DNA of 64,000 nucleotides from an uncultured Lachnoclostridium sp. (GCA_946415315.1 CAMKRZ010000005.1:62001-126000), one strand, 5' to 3'; positions 54,091-62,904 are shown, counted from the first letter of the stretch. Numbers and translations are program-made. The notes: generated by a model from the sequence alone, not told the origin.

Positions 54091-54996
54091 ATGAATATCA
54101 ATCAGATTAAATATGTGCTTGCGGTGGCGGGATCTTCATCGATGCGCGAAGCGGCGGCGAAATTGTTTGTGTCGCAGCCGGCGCTCTCGGTCAGCATCCG
54201 TGAGCTTGAGGAGGAACTCGGAATCCTGATCTTCGAGCGGAACAGCAAGGGTATCTCGCTGACCGACGAGGGGCGGGAGTTCGTCGAGTATGCCAAGAAA
54301 GCTGTCGGGCAGTACGGAATCCTGGAGGAACGGTATCTCTCGAACAATAAAAACCGCGAGAGATTTTGCGTATCCACTCAGCACTACAATTTTGCGGTGA
54401 AGGCTTTCGCGGAGACAATCCGGCGGTGCAAGCCGGAGCAGTACCTCTTTGCGATCCGTGAGACGAAGACGAAGGAAGTGCTGGAGGATGTGCGGACGCT
54501 GCGCAGTGAAGTGGGAGTGGTCTCATTTTCAGAGGGAAGCGAGGCACTGATGAAGAAGCTGTTCCGCGAGTACCAACTCACGTTTGTCCCGCTGATGCAG
54601 CGCGACACATACATCTACGTGTGGGAAAATCACCCGCTGGCAGCGGCATCGGAGGTGTCTTTGGAGGAGCTTCGGGAGTATCCGTGCATCTCATTTGACC
54701 AGAGCGACGACAGCGATTACTACCTCACCGAGGAGGCCATGGCAGACCGCGAGTTCGAGCGGATGATCCGCTCCGACGACCGCGCGACCACCATGGAGCT
54801 GATCGCGGACCTCGGCGGCTATTCCGTCGGAACCGGCATGCTCTCGGGGGACGATGCGATCCTGAAGGGCTTGGTTGCAATCAAACTCAAGGAAAATGAC
54901 CCACTGGTCATCGGCTATATCACCCGCACGGGAAGCCCGCTGTCGGCCTACGGGAGCGTGTATGTGGAGGAAATACTTCGGTATAAGGAGCTGTAG
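54091..54996 (+). CDS. LysR-family transcription regulator of the sulfur operon
   Basis: A 301-residue LysR-type regulator. The winged HTH covers residues 1-60 (INQIKYVLAVAGSSSMREAAAKLFVSQPALSVSIRELEEEL) and the ligand domain about 90-301. It is encoded on the same strand as the sulfur amino acid genes that start 420 bases downstream, and a LysR-type box is centred about 66 bases upstream of their predicted transcript start. It is thus likely their activator and may sense O-acetylserine or another sulfur metabolite, but the ligand cannot be read. A terminator follows the gene. Confidence 0.9.
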   Translation: MNINQIKYVLAVAGSSSMREAAAKLFVSQPALSVSIRELEEELGILIFERNSKGISLTDEGREFVEYAKKAVGQYGILEERYLSNNKNRERFCVSTQHYNFAVKAFAETIRRCKPEQYLFAIRETKTKEVLEDVRTLRSEVGVVSFSEGSEALMKKLFREYQLTFVPLMQRDTYIYVWENHPLAAASEVSLEELREYPCISFDQSDDSDYYLTEEAMADREFERMIRSDDRATTMELIADLGGYSVGTGMLSGDDAILKGLVAIKLKENDPLVIGYITRTGSPLSAYGSVYVEEILRYKEL

Positions 54997-55042
54997 GAAT
55001 TGCACTGTTGCGGCATAAAGAACAATAGAAACCGCGTACATG

Positions 55043-55076
55043 AGGGGAGCACACCAGGTTGGTTTCTCCTCTTTTT
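55043..55076 (+). terminator. Terminator of the LysR gene
   Basis: AGGGGAG and CTCCTCT arms (one G-T pair) around a 16-base centre, followed by TTTTG. Confidence 0.6.
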
Positions 55077-55088
55077 GTTCTCCTTGGC

Positions 55089-55105
55089 GATAACCGCTGT
55101 TTATC
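55089..55105. promoter_or_regulatory. LysR-type box for the sulfur operon
   Basis: GATAA-N7-TTATC is a perfect inverted repeat. Its inner form, ATAA-N7-TTAT, is a known LysR-family target (for example CcpC). Its centre, 55097, is about 66 bases before the predicted start near 55163, where LysR proteins place their main binding site. Confidence 0.6.
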
Positions 55106-55127
55106 ACTGACGATCAGTTCCCTGTAA

Positions 55128-55156
55128 TTTTCAAATCCGTTTTTCCGTGATATGAT
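55128..55156 (+). promoter_or_regulatory. Activator-dependent promoter of the sulfur operon
   Basis: TATGAT is a good -10, but the -35 position reads TTTTCA, a poor match, as expected for a promoter needing an activator such as the upstream LysR protein. Confidence 0.5.
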
Positions 55157-55222
55157 TGGCCCATCGAAAAAACAGGCAGGCACTGACCGAACCGTCAAAC
55201 CCTGCGCGAAAGGAGGAACGAC

Positions 55223-55330
55223 ATGAAGAAGACTCTGAATAACGGTATGTGTATGTATATGATGCGAATGTTGTACTCCCGGGCGAGTCAATCGGTACGG
55301 TGTATGGCTTGTTTGTCATGCACATTGTAA
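55223..55330 (+). CDS. Met- and Cys-rich leader peptide of an attenuator
   Basis: A 35-codon ORF with a full ribosome binding site (AAAGGAGG, six bases before the ATG) and TAA at 55328. Seven codons are Met and four are Cys. Codons 9-16 read Met-Cys-Met-Tyr-Met-Met-Arg-Met, and codons 27-33 read CMACLSC. It is directly upstream of sulfur amino acid genes and overlaps one arm of a long antiterminator stem (55276-55286). This is the layout of amino acid operon leader peptides such as those of trp or his, with Met/Cys in place of Trp/His. It is not a functional protein in itself but a sensor of Met-tRNA and Cys-tRNA charging. Confidence 0.8.
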   Translation: MKKTLNNGMCMYMMRMLYSRASQSVRCMACLSCTL

Positions 55331-55371
55331 TTTTGCGGTTTTTTGATCGCTGATACCGAATCGCCCGGGAG
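55276..55371 (+). promoter_or_regulatory. Antiterminator stem of the sulfur operon attenuator
   Basis: CTCCCGGGCGA (55276-55286, inside the leader ORF) pairs perfectly with TCGCCCGGGAG (55361-55371), and TCGGTA (55292-55297) with TACCGA (55354-55359) extends it. The 3' arm contains the whole 5' arm of the terminator, so the two structures exclude each other. A ribosome stalled on the Met/Cys codons 9-16 leaves most of the 5' arm free and favours readthrough; one moving on would cover it. Confidence 0.75.
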
Positions 55372-55398
55372 TTTACAAGCTTCCGGGATTTTTATTTT
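55364..55398 (+). terminator. Attenuator terminator of the sulfur operon
   Basis: CCCGGGAG (55364-55371) and CTTCCGGG (55380-55387) pair over 8 bp with one G-T pair, followed by ATTTTTATTTT. It ends 18 bases before the first gene's ATG and just before its RBS (AAAGGAGAT). Confidence 0.8.
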
Positions 55399-55416
55399 GT
55401 AAAGGAGATAAATAAG

Positions 55417-56661
55417 ATGAGTGAAAATATTAACGCTTGCAGCCTGCAGGCACACAAGGATAAGGAAAAGGACGGGCCGTGGCCGGCGCCGAGAATCGAT
55501 GAGGAGCTGGCAGACAAGCTGGCAGCGGAAAGAGGTGTTCGCGAGAGACCGAACGAAACGTTAAATGAGATCGATGAGAGGGGCGTGTTCGTGAGACAGC
55601 CCAACGCTTTCATCACTCCCTTCGGCGAGAAGGAAGGCGAGTTCAAGGCTGAGGCCAATCGCTTCAAGATCTTCTGGGCACATGGCTGCCACTGGTCGAA
55701 CCGCCCGGTGATCGTCCGCGATATTCTCGGGCTTGAGGATGTGATCGACGAGCTGGCGACCTCGGGAATCGGCAAGTACGGACACGGATTTACCGACCAG
55801 CCGAATTACGAAGATCCCAGCACGGGCGCGGTGTTTCTTTCCGAGTTTTATGAGAACGCAAGACCGGGATTTTCCGGAAGAGCGACAACCCCTACGCTGG
55901 TGGACGTGAAGGAGAAGAAGGCAGTCAACAACGATTATCACCGCCTCACGAACTACATCGAGGTGCAGTTCAGAAAATTCCAGAAGACGGACATCGACCT
56001 TTATCCGAAGGCTTACCGCAAGGAGATCGACGAGTTCAACGACTGGCTGTTCCCGACCATCAACAACGCGCATTACCGCATGCACTTCTGCCTCTCCTGG
56101 GTGGCGTACGACGAGGCTTATCAGGATTTCTTCGAGGCTCTCGACAAGATCGATGAACGCCTAGCGACGAACCGTTTCCTCTTCGGCGACTACGTGACCG
56201 ACGCCGACGTTCGCCTGTACGTGACGCTGGTTCGCTGGGAGACCTACTACTATCACAATGTCGGGCCGCTGAAGAAGAGGATCGCCGAGTTCCCGAACAT
56301 TTGGGGCTATGTGAAGGACCTCTTCGCAATCCCGCAGTTTAAGAAGTACACATTTTTCGAGTTCCCGAAGAACCGCTTCAAGGGCAACCGCGGTTGGAAC
56401 GGTTCCTTCCTCGAGCGCATCGCTTCGCAGGTGCCGTGGGATGAACTTTGGAAGACGGACGGCGAGAGAGCTAAACTTTCCGAGGATCCGGACGAAGTCT
56501 TCCTCCACACGGACATCAGCCCCGAGGAGTACCAGAGCGAGATCTCGGTTTCCAAGTGGAACAGCCCCTCGTGGGATGACCGCCAGCCGAGAAATGTAAG
56601 CATTTCCGTGGATCCTTCCATCAACCCGCTCAAAGGTCTTCTTCACAACAGGAAAGCCTGA
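55417..56661 (+). CDS. Glutathionyl-hydroquinone reductase-like (GST superfamily) protein
   Basis: A 414-residue protein of the GST Xi/YqjG family. The active-site region is FKIFWAHGCHWSNRPVIV with Cys near residue 92, where proteobacterial members have CPWAHR. The C-terminal helical domain shows the usual LFGDYVTDADVRLYVTLVRW and FPNIWGYVKDLF. Known members reduce glutathionyl-hydroquinones. Here it leads an operon of sulfur amino acid uptake and C-S lyase genes in what appears to be a Clostridia organism, so it may instead reduce S-conjugates of another thiol and feed cleaved sulfur compounds to the lyases. The true substrate is unknown. Confidence 0.88.
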   Translation: MSENINACSLQAHKDKEKDGPWPAPRIDEELADKLAAERGVRERPNETLNEIDERGVFVRQPNAFITPFGEKEGEFKAEANRFKIFWAHGCHWSNRPVIVRDILGLEDVIDELATSGIGKYGHGFTDQPNYEDPSTGAVFLSEFYENARPGFSGRATTPTLVDVKEKKAVNNDYHRLTNYIEVQFRKFQKTDIDLYPKAYRKEIDEFNDWLFPTINNAHYRMHFCLSWVAYDEAYQDFFEALDKIDERLATNRFLFGDYVTDADVRLYVTLVRWETYYYHNVGPLKKRIAEFPNIWGYVKDLFAIPQFKKYTFFEFPKNRFKGNRGWNGSFLERIASQVPWDELWKTDGERAKLSEDPDEVFLHTDISPEEYQSEISVSKWNSPSWDDRQPRNVSISVDPSINPLKGLLHNRKA

Positions 56662-56771
56662 GCACAAAACGGCCGTAAGGCCTTGACATGACAAACCCTT
56701 AAAACATGACAAAATCCTTAAAACTTCCAATAAATAATAACAAATCTTACGATACAAGGAGATATAAACCG

Positions 56772-57701
56772 ATGAAAACGAAACTTACCAAACTTATTCT
56801 CACTATCCTCTTCGTGCTGTCCGCAGCGGCTCTGACCGGCTGCGGCGGCAAGGCAGAGGGCGAAAACGGAAAGAAGGTCATCAAGATTGAGACCAACGGA
56901 CGCCCGGCCCCGTTCATTGAGACCGTGGAAAATAAAGAAGATGCGCTGTACACCACCAAGGATGGCGTTTACCTTACCGGCTACGACATCGCAGTGCTTG
57001 TTGAACTCTTCAAACTGCCTGAATTTGCCGATTATGAGCTGGATCTCACGGTGAGCTCCAACTCCCTCGTGGACACGCAGCAGGGCGTGATCGACGCAAC
57101 GATCAACAACTGGAGCTACAACAAGGAGCGCGCAGAGACATTCCTGTTCTCCTTCCCGTACACGAAGTCGAGATACACCATCACCTCCGCAGCAGGAACG
57201 AGTATCAACTCTTTCGAGGAGCTTGCTGAGTCCGGCCTGAAGATCTACGGCGGCGCCGGCGGCAACACCACCAACGCGATCGAGCGTTGGAACGAGGCCC
57301 GCAAGGACGGCGAGAAGAAGATCGTTCTCGAGTATACCAGCGCGGACATCACCGTGCAGTTGCAGGAGGCAATCGAGGGCAAGGTTGCGCTGATTCATGA
57401 CCAGCCCGTTATCCTCAAGTACAAGCAGGCATATCCGGAGCAGTTCAAGAGCCTGAACATCACGGTTCTCTCCGATGAGGAGACGGCCACGAACATCACG
57501 GCCAACAACACGTCCCATATCCTTTTCGGCAAGACCGGCACCCATTCGAAGGAGTATCAGAAGCTGATCTCCGAGGGCATCAAGAAACTCTATGACAACG
57601 GAACTCTGGCGGAGCTCGGCAAGAAGTGGATCGCAGAGAAGCTCGGAGATGATTCGGTGAACGTGTTGCCTCTTGCTTCGGATCTGATCTACCTTAACTG
57701 A
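56772..57701 (+). CDS. Amino acid ABC transporter substrate-binding lipoprotein
   Basis: A 309-residue SBP_bac_3-type lipoprotein. The start at 56772 follows ACAAGGAGATA and gives a signal (LILTILFVLSAAALTGCG) with lipobox LTGC. The binding domain has GYDIAVLVELFK, YDIGAxxN-like VIDATINNWSYNKER and the family's FSFPYTKSRYTIT. It presents a polar amino acid to the permease encoded 26 bases downstream. Given the operon's lyases and the Met/Cys leader, cystine, cysteine S-conjugates or Met derivatives are likely ligands, but this is inferred. An earlier in-frame start would precede the signal and is rejected. Confidence 0.9.
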   Translation: MKTKLTKLILTILFVLSAAALTGCGGKAEGENGKKVIKIETNGRPAPFIETVENKEDALYTTKDGVYLTGYDIAVLVELFKLPEFADYELDLTVSSNSLVDTQQGVIDATINNWSYNKERAETFLFSFPYTKSRYTITSAAGTSINSFEELAESGLKIYGGAGGNTTNAIERWNEARKDGEKKIVLEYTSADITVQLQEAIEGKVALIHDQPVILKYKQAYPEQFKSLNITVLSDEETATNITANNTSHILFGKTGTHSKEYQKLISEGIKKLYDNGTLAELGKKWIAEKLGDDSVNVLPLASDLIYLN

Positions 57702-57726
57702 TATCAGTGTTGGGAGGAACCCGAAA

Positions 57727-58470
57727 ATGGACACGAAATTTTCCGACTATTTCAGCGTGAAGCTCATGTGGTCGAGAATACCTCATCTGGTAAAGAAAAT
57801 CCCGATCACGCTGGAGTTGGCGGGGCTGGCATTTTTAGTATCGATCATCATCGGATTGCTGCTTGCCATTATCCGCTACAAAAAAGTGAAGATTCTGAGC
57901 CCGATCGCTTCGGCGTTCCTCTCCCTGATGCGGGGCACACCAATGCTGATCCAGCTGTATGTCGCATACTACGGCATACCGGCGATCCTGCGGATCTTCA
58001 ACTCCTGGGGCGCGAACATTGACGTGAACATCATTCCGAAAATGGTCTACGCCTTCGTGGCGCTCGGTCTGTACCAGGCGGCGTTTACCAGCGAGATTTT
58101 CCGCGCAGCCCTCGAGTCTGTCGACAAGGGCGAGATCGAGGCGGCGACGGCGATGGGAATGACCTATCCGCAGGTTTTGCGAAGAATTATTGTGCCGGAG
58201 GCTTTGGAAAATGCCCTTCCCGGCATCTGCAACTCGGTGATCGGCCTTGTGAAGGGGACGTCGCTTGCTTCCACCTGCGGCATCATCGAGATCACGTATC
58301 AGAATTCCATTCTTGCCGGCCGCGACTACCGCTATCTGGAAGGTTATGTGGCTCTGGCGATCATTTACTGGGTGATCACGGTCATCCTTGAGAAGATCTT
58401 CAAACTGATCGAACGGCGGTTCCGGATTCCGGAGCAGCCCAAGGCGGTTGAGGCAGCTGAGGAGGTGTAA
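57727..58470 (+). CDS. Amino acid ABC transporter permease
   Basis: A 247-residue HisM/GlnP-like permease with five membrane segments. It has LMRGTPMLIQLYVAYYGIP and the ATPase-coupling loop EIEAATAMGMTYPQVLRRIIVPEAL. Such cystine/polar amino acid permeases act as homodimers, so the single permease gene is enough. GGGAGGAACCCG lies upstream. The ATPase gene begins three bases after its stop. Confidence 0.94.
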   Translation: MDTKFSDYFSVKLMWSRIPHLVKKIPITLELAGLAFLVSIIIGLLLAIIRYKKVKILSPIASAFLSLMRGTPMLIQLYVAYYGIPAILRIFNSWGANIDVNIIPKMVYAFVALGLYQAAFTSEIFRAALESVDKGEIEAATAMGMTYPQVLRRIIVPEALENALPGICNSVIGLVKGTSLASTCGIIEITYQNSILAGRDYRYLEGYVALAIIYWVITVILEKIFKLIERRFRIPEQPKAVEAAEEV

Positions 58471-58472
58471 CG

Positions 58473-59243
58473 ATGGCTATTCTGGAGCTTAAAGACATTC
58501 ACAAAAGCTTCCGGGACAATGTGGTTCTCGACGGGATCGATCTGTCCGTCAACAAGGGCGACATCATCGGAATCGTCGGGCCTTCGGGCACCGGCAAATC
58601 CACCCTTCTTCGATCCATCAATCTTCTCGAGCGGCCCGAGCAGGGCGAGATCCGTTTCGATGACATCACCATTCCGCTCCCGCTCAAGTCGAAGGACCGG
58701 AAAAATGTGACCGCTCTTCGCAAGCGGATCGGCATGGTGTTCCAGCGGTTCTACCTCTTCGAGCACAAGACCGCGCTTCAGAACGTGATGGAGGGCCTGA
58801 TCACCGTGCAGAAGAAGTCCAGGCAGGAGGCTGAGAAACTGGCCCTCGAGGCTTTGGAAAATGTCGGCCTGAAAGCCTGGCAAAACCACTACCCGAGACA
58901 TATGTCCGGCGGACAGCAGCAGAGAGTAGCGATTGCAAGAACGCTTGCGATGCGGCCGGACATTGTCCTCCTTGATGAGCCGACTTCGGCGCTCGATCCG
59001 GAGCTGGTGACGGAGGTTCTCACGACCATCAAACAGATTGCGGAACAGGGCTACACGATGCTTTTAGTTTCCCACGAGATGGATTTCGTGAGTAAAATAT
59101 CAACGCGCGTCATTTTCCTGGACGGAGGCAAGATCATCGAGGACGGTTCGCCGGCCGAGGTGTTCCGCCATCCGAAGAGCGACCGCGCAAGAGAATTTTT
59201 CGAGAAAATGAACAAGCTGAAGGAGCCTGATTATTTCATATAA
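58473..59243 (+). CDS. Amino acid ABC transporter ATPase
   Basis: A 256-residue GlnQ/TcyC-type ATPase. Walker A GPSGTGKST, signature MSGGQQQRVAIAR, Walker B IVLLDEPTSALDPE and switch His in LLVSHEMDF are all present. It energises the permease just upstream, with GAGGTG overlapping the stop as RBS. The substrate probably is cystine or another sulfur amino acid, judging from neighbouring lyases and the Met/Cys leader. Confidence 0.95.
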   Translation: MAILELKDIHKSFRDNVVLDGIDLSVNKGDIIGIVGPSGTGKSTLLRSINLLERPEQGEIRFDDITIPLPLKSKDRKNVTALRKRIGMVFQRFYLFEHKTALQNVMEGLITVQKKSRQEAEKLALEALENVGLKAWQNHYPRHMSGGQQQRVAIARTLAMRPDIVLLDEPTSALDPELVTEVLTTIKQIAEQGYTMLLVSHEMDFVSKISTRVIFLDGGKIIEDGSPAEVFRHPKSDRAREFFEKMNKLKEPDYFI

Positions 59244-59310
59244 GGCCTGGAAGGCTTTGTATGAACCCTTCGGGGGAATCGCAGAACCGCGCAGAGAAAG
59301 GAGAATCACC

Positions 59311-60396
59311 GTGGGAATCTTTTTTACATCCGATGTCACGCCCGTGGACCGGGAAGCGATAAACGCTCTCTACGGCGACGCCTCCCGGTATGAGCGGTTT
59401 CGAGATAGCTTGCTGAGCCGCCTTGCGTATGACCGCGGAAAGCTTGTCGGAGCGGTCCGTGTGATCAGCGAGGGCGTTGAGACAGCACTTCTGGTTGACC
59501 TGGCGGTTTCACCGGAATACGTCGGCGGGGAAGCCGGCCGGGAGGAGATTTTGTTACGGCTTCTTGCGGAGATTGAGAAGGATCTCACAGGTCGGCGCGT
59601 TATGGTTTTCGGGAAGCGAGAGCATTTGGAAATCTACGAAAAGGCCGGGTACGGTCGCTGCAAGAACGCATGGACGCTGTTCCGCGAGGGAATGAAGGAG
59701 AGCGATTTCCTGCCCTGGGGCTACCGGTTCGAGAGCGAGTTCGGAGAGGATGCTCCGGCTCCCGGCAGCGGAAAAACCGAAGTCAAGGGCGCGGAGGTCC
59801 TGATCGCCGACGGCCTTGCGAAAGCAACGTATGCGGAGGTCAACGAGGTGCTGACGAAGGCATTTTTCGGAAGACCGCACGACCTTGCGAAGACGGAGAA
59901 AGCTTTCAGCAACAGCCAATATGTGGCAACGGCATTCGACGGGGAACGGCTTGTGGGCGTTGCCAGAGCCGTGGCGGACGGCGGCGTGTACGCGACGATA
60001 CTGAACGTTGCGGTGGACCCGGAATACCAGGGTCTGTCAATCGGAAAGAGGCTTGTGCGAAGGCTCGACGAGCAGATCCGCGAGGAGGTTGTCGTTCTGA
60101 ATACCCACCCGGGCGCGGTGGGATTTTACAACCGTTTCCCGGAGTACCGGAGAAACAAGTATGTGTTTGAGAAACACATTGCGGATCCGGTTCGCTCGCC
60201 GTTCGGAGCAACCGCGGACAAGCGGCAGCAGCCCGGAGAGAAGCATTCGGAGCAGCAGACCGGGGATGGCGCACAAAGGCGCCCGGCAAACCCGCAGGGC
60301 GGCGAACTCGGGGCGAAACGCCCGCAGGGCAGCCCGGCGGACTTCAGGGCGAAAATGTTTACGCCGGCCGGATATCGGTTCCCGGATGAATATTGA
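59311..60396 (+). CDS. Tandem double GNAT acetyltransferase
   Basis: A 361-residue protein with two GNAT-like halves. The first (about 1-130) has ALLVDLAVSPEYVGGEAGREEILLR and a YEKAGYGR end. The second (about 165-300) is more canonical, with ATILNVAVDPEYQGLSIGKRLVRRL, an acetyl-CoA P-loop QGLSIG, and FYNRFPEYRRNKYVFEK. A low-complexity Gln/Gly/Arg tail follows from about 305. The start is GTG 59311 behind GAAAGGAG. In sulfur operons of other bacteria GNATs acetylate S-substituted cysteines before cleavage; that role is plausible but not shown. Confidence 0.82.
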   Translation: MGIFFTSDVTPVDREAINALYGDASRYERFRDSLLSRLAYDRGKLVGAVRVISEGVETALLVDLAVSPEYVGGEAGREEILLRLLAEIEKDLTGRRVMVFGKREHLEIYEKAGYGRCKNAWTLFREGMKESDFLPWGYRFESEFGEDAPAPGSGKTEVKGAEVLIADGLAKATYAEVNEVLTKAFFGRPHDLAKTEKAFSNSQYVATAFDGERLVGVARAVADGGVYATILNVAVDPEYQGLSIGKRLVRRLDEQIREEVVVLNTHPGAVGFYNRFPEYRRNKYVFEKHIADPVRSPFGATADKRQQPGEKHSEQQTGDGAQRRPANPQGGELGAKRPQGSPADFRAKMFTPAGYRFPDEY

Positions 60397-60451
60397 GTTT
60401 CGCAAAAAAGAGAGACCTTTGGAAAAATGCGACAGAAAGGAGGAGCGCGCG

Positions 60452-61582
60452 ATGGAAAACCGAATCAACAAGAACCGGCTGCTTCGCCGCTTTTCTGACT
60501 ATGTTGCGATCGACAGCGAAACCTACAGCGAGCGGGAGCTCGGCGATCAGGTCGTCCGCGATCTGCAGCGCCTCGGTGTGAGCGTGCGGACGGACACGAC
60601 AGACGAAGCGTTCCTTGCGGCGCATCCCGGAAGTTTTCCGAACATTCACGGATTCCTTCGGGGAACCGCGGAGGGCGAGACCGTTTTGTTGTCGGCGCAT
60701 TTGGACACTGTGAGACCGGGCAAGGGCAAACAGGCGGTTGTCCGCGAGGACGGCACGATCACATCCGACGGATCTACGGTGCTGGGAGCAGACGATGTTT
60801 CCGGGCTGACGGTAATTCTGGAAGCGATTCAAATTGTTGAGGAATCGGGATTGCCTCACCCGGACATCGAAATATTGATCACCTCCGCGGAGGAGAGTTT
60901 CTGCGAGGGCTCCGAGGCGTTTGATTTCCGCCTCGTGCACGCAAAGAAAGCGTATGTCTTCGACCTGAACGGAGCGGTCGGAACGGCAGCGGTCGCTGCC
61001 CCGTCAATTGTCTCATTTTCCGTAGAAATCGTAGGAAGAGCGGCCCACGCCGGCTTCGCGCCGGAGTTGGGAATCAACGCGGTGAGCATCGCGGCGGATG
61101 CCCTTGCGGGATTGTCCGCCGGGCGGGTGAACGGCCGGAGCTCGGTGAACTTTGGCACCATCAAAGGCGGCATGGCGGACAACATCGTGCCGGACCGGGT
61201 GGTCATCACCGGGGAGGTGCGAAGCTTCTCTCACGAGGAGGCACTCCGGCTGGTGAACGAGGTGTTCACGCGGTTTGAGCAGACGGCAAATACGTCAGGC
61301 GGCACGGTGCAGTGCCGAAGCCGGGAGCACATCCGCGCGTATCATCTTGACTCTTCCGAGGCGGTGGTAAGACATTTTACGAAAGCTGCGGAGGCCGCGG
61401 GACTCGGCGCAAATCTGATCACAACTTACGGCGGAAGCGATGCTAACCGCCTGAACGAGCACGGCATACCGGCGATCGTCGTCGCCTGCGCGATGGAAAA
61501 TTCGCACACGACGGAGGAGTATACGGAGCTTTCGGAGCTTGCCAAAGCCGCGGAGCTCGCGGTTGCGCTGATCACTGCGTGA
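60452..61582 (+). CDS. M20 family metallopeptidase/deacetylase, PepT-like
   Basis: A 376-residue di-zinc hydrolase. Metal ligands are seen in LLSAHLDTV, LGADDVSGL, ITSAEESFCEG and MENSHTTEEY. The dimerisation (lid) domain is around 175-285 (VEIVGRAAHAG). The start at 60452 follows AGAAAGGAGG; the long upstream reading overlaps the GNAT gene and is rejected. M20 enzymes cut small peptides or remove N-acyl groups. Next to a GNAT and two C-S lyases it could deacetylate N-acetyl-S-alkyl-cysteines, as in S-conjugate breakdown pathways. The substrate is inferred only. Confidence 0.9.
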   Translation: MENRINKNRLLRRFSDYVAIDSETYSERELGDQVVRDLQRLGVSVRTDTTDEAFLAAHPGSFPNIHGFLRGTAEGETVLLSAHLDTVRPGKGKQAVVREDGTITSDGSTVLGADDVSGLTVILEAIQIVEESGLPHPDIEILITSAEESFCEGSEAFDFRLVHAKKAYVFDLNGAVGTAAVAAPSIVSFSVEIVGRAAHAGFAPELGINAVSIAADALAGLSAGRVNGRSSVNFGTIKGGMADNIVPDRVVITGEVRSFSHEEALRLVNEVFTRFEQTANTSGGTVQCRSREHIRAYHLDSSEAVVRHFTKAAEAAGLGANLITTYGGSDANRLNEHGIPAIVVACAMENSHTTEEYTELSELAKAAELAVALITA

Positions 61583-61683
61583 CGCCGGAAGCCGGGACGG
61601 ACAGCGGCGAAACGGTGCACGACAGGGCTTTCCGGAACGAATTCCTGACCGGAAAATGATTGAAAGAAACACGAGGGAACAAC

Positions 61684-62781
61684 ATGTATTCGATAGAGAC
61701 ACGATGTATTCACGGGGAGGGGCACACGCTTTCAGATGCGAACTGCGCGGTCAGCTTCCCCATCTACCAGACGGCCTGCTTCAGCCATTTGACGCCGGGG
61801 CACAATCCGTCGGGGTTCGACTATTCCCGTGAATCCAATCCGACCAGAAAATTTCTGGAGGAAACCGTAAGCTCCCTGGAAGGAGCGTATGACACGGTGG
61901 CATTCGCATCGGGAATGGCCGCAATCTCGGCGTTTTTTGATTGCTTCCGGCCCGGCGACCACATTTTGTGCGGCGAGGATCTGTACGGCGGCGTAGTGCG
62001 CCTGATCGATCAGATTGAGTCGAAAAATGACTACCGCATCGAGTACGTCGACACCACCGACCCGGCCAAAGTAGCAGCGGCAATCCGCCCGGACACAAAG
62101 GCAGTGTACCTGGAGACGCCGTCGAACCCGATGATGCGCGTAAGCGACATCCGCGCGATCGCGGAGATTGCGCATCGAAACGGCGCCGTGCTGGCGGTGG
62201 ACAACACGTTCATGACGCCGTACTTTCAGAATCCCATTGCGGAGGGCGCTGATTTCGTAATCCACTCCGGAACGAAGTACTTAAGCGGCCACAACGACAC
62301 GGTCTGCGGCTTTCTGTGCAGTAAAAGCCCTGAGGCAGCAGCGCGGATCCGACTGCTCTCCAAGACCACGGGGGCAACTCTCGGTCCTTTCGAGTGCTGG
62401 CTTTGCCTTCGCGGCATGAAGACGCTGGCGCTTCGGATGGAGCGCCACAAGAGCAACGCCGAGACCGTGCGCGACTGGCTGCGCGGCCGCGAGGAAGTTG
62501 ATCAGATCTACTACGCGGGCAGCGGGATGATCTCATTTTCCGTGAAGTCCGCTGAGAAGGCACTGTCGATCCTGCGCAACGTGAAGCTGATTACATTTTC
62601 CGAGAGCCTGGGCGGCACGGAGAGCCTTCTCACGTACCCGTCGCTGCAGACGCATCCGGATGTGCCTGCGGAGCAGAAGGAGCGCCTCGGGATCACGGAC
62701 CGGCTACTGCGGATGTCCGTGGGAATCGAGGATCCGCGGGACATTCTCGGGGATCTGGAGCAGGCGTTTACGGCGGAGTGA
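61684..62781 (+). CDS. Cystathionine/methionine gamma-lyase-like PLP enzyme
   Basis: A 365-residue Cys/Met metabolism PLP enzyme. It has YSRESNPTRKFLE, AFASGMAAISA, DLYGGVVRL, ETPSNPMMRV and the PLP lysine in HSGTKYLSGHND. The tail GGTESLLTYPSLQTH is usual for this family. It would split cystathionine, homocysteine, methionine or S-alkyl cysteine, giving a thiol or H2S, ammonia and a keto acid. The start at 61684 follows GAGGGAAC. The family includes several activities (MetB, MetC, MetY, MGL), which I cannot separate by eye. Confidence 0.92.
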   Translation: MYSIETRCIHGEGHTLSDANCAVSFPIYQTACFSHLTPGHNPSGFDYSRESNPTRKFLEETVSSLEGAYDTVAFASGMAAISAFFDCFRPGDHILCGEDLYGGVVRLIDQIESKNDYRIEYVDTTDPAKVAAAIRPDTKAVYLETPSNPMMRVSDIRAIAEIAHRNGAVLAVDNTFMTPYFQNPIAEGADFVIHSGTKYLSGHNDTVCGFLCSKSPEAAARIRLLSKTTGATLGPFECWLCLRGMKTLALRMERHKSNAETVRDWLRGREEVDQIYYAGSGMISFSVKSAEKALSILRNVKLITFSESLGGTESLLTYPSLQTHPDVPAEQKERLGITDRLLRMSVGIEDPRDILGDLEQAFTAE

Positions 62782-62904
62782 GAGTGCTGCGGCTGCTTCC
62801 TGAGGGCAGGGAGATCGCGGCTGACACTGTGTTTTGCCGAGGCGTGACGGATTTTGACCGGGGACCGGGCAGAGCGCGGCGAATGCGTGGTAAGGAGACA
62901 ACAA

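Noticed and set aside
54997-55416. T-box or SAM (S-box) riboswitch before the sulfur operon
   Set aside because: No AGGGTGGNACCGCG T-box sequence and no S-box core were found. The Met/Cys leader ORF with exclusive stems explains the region better.
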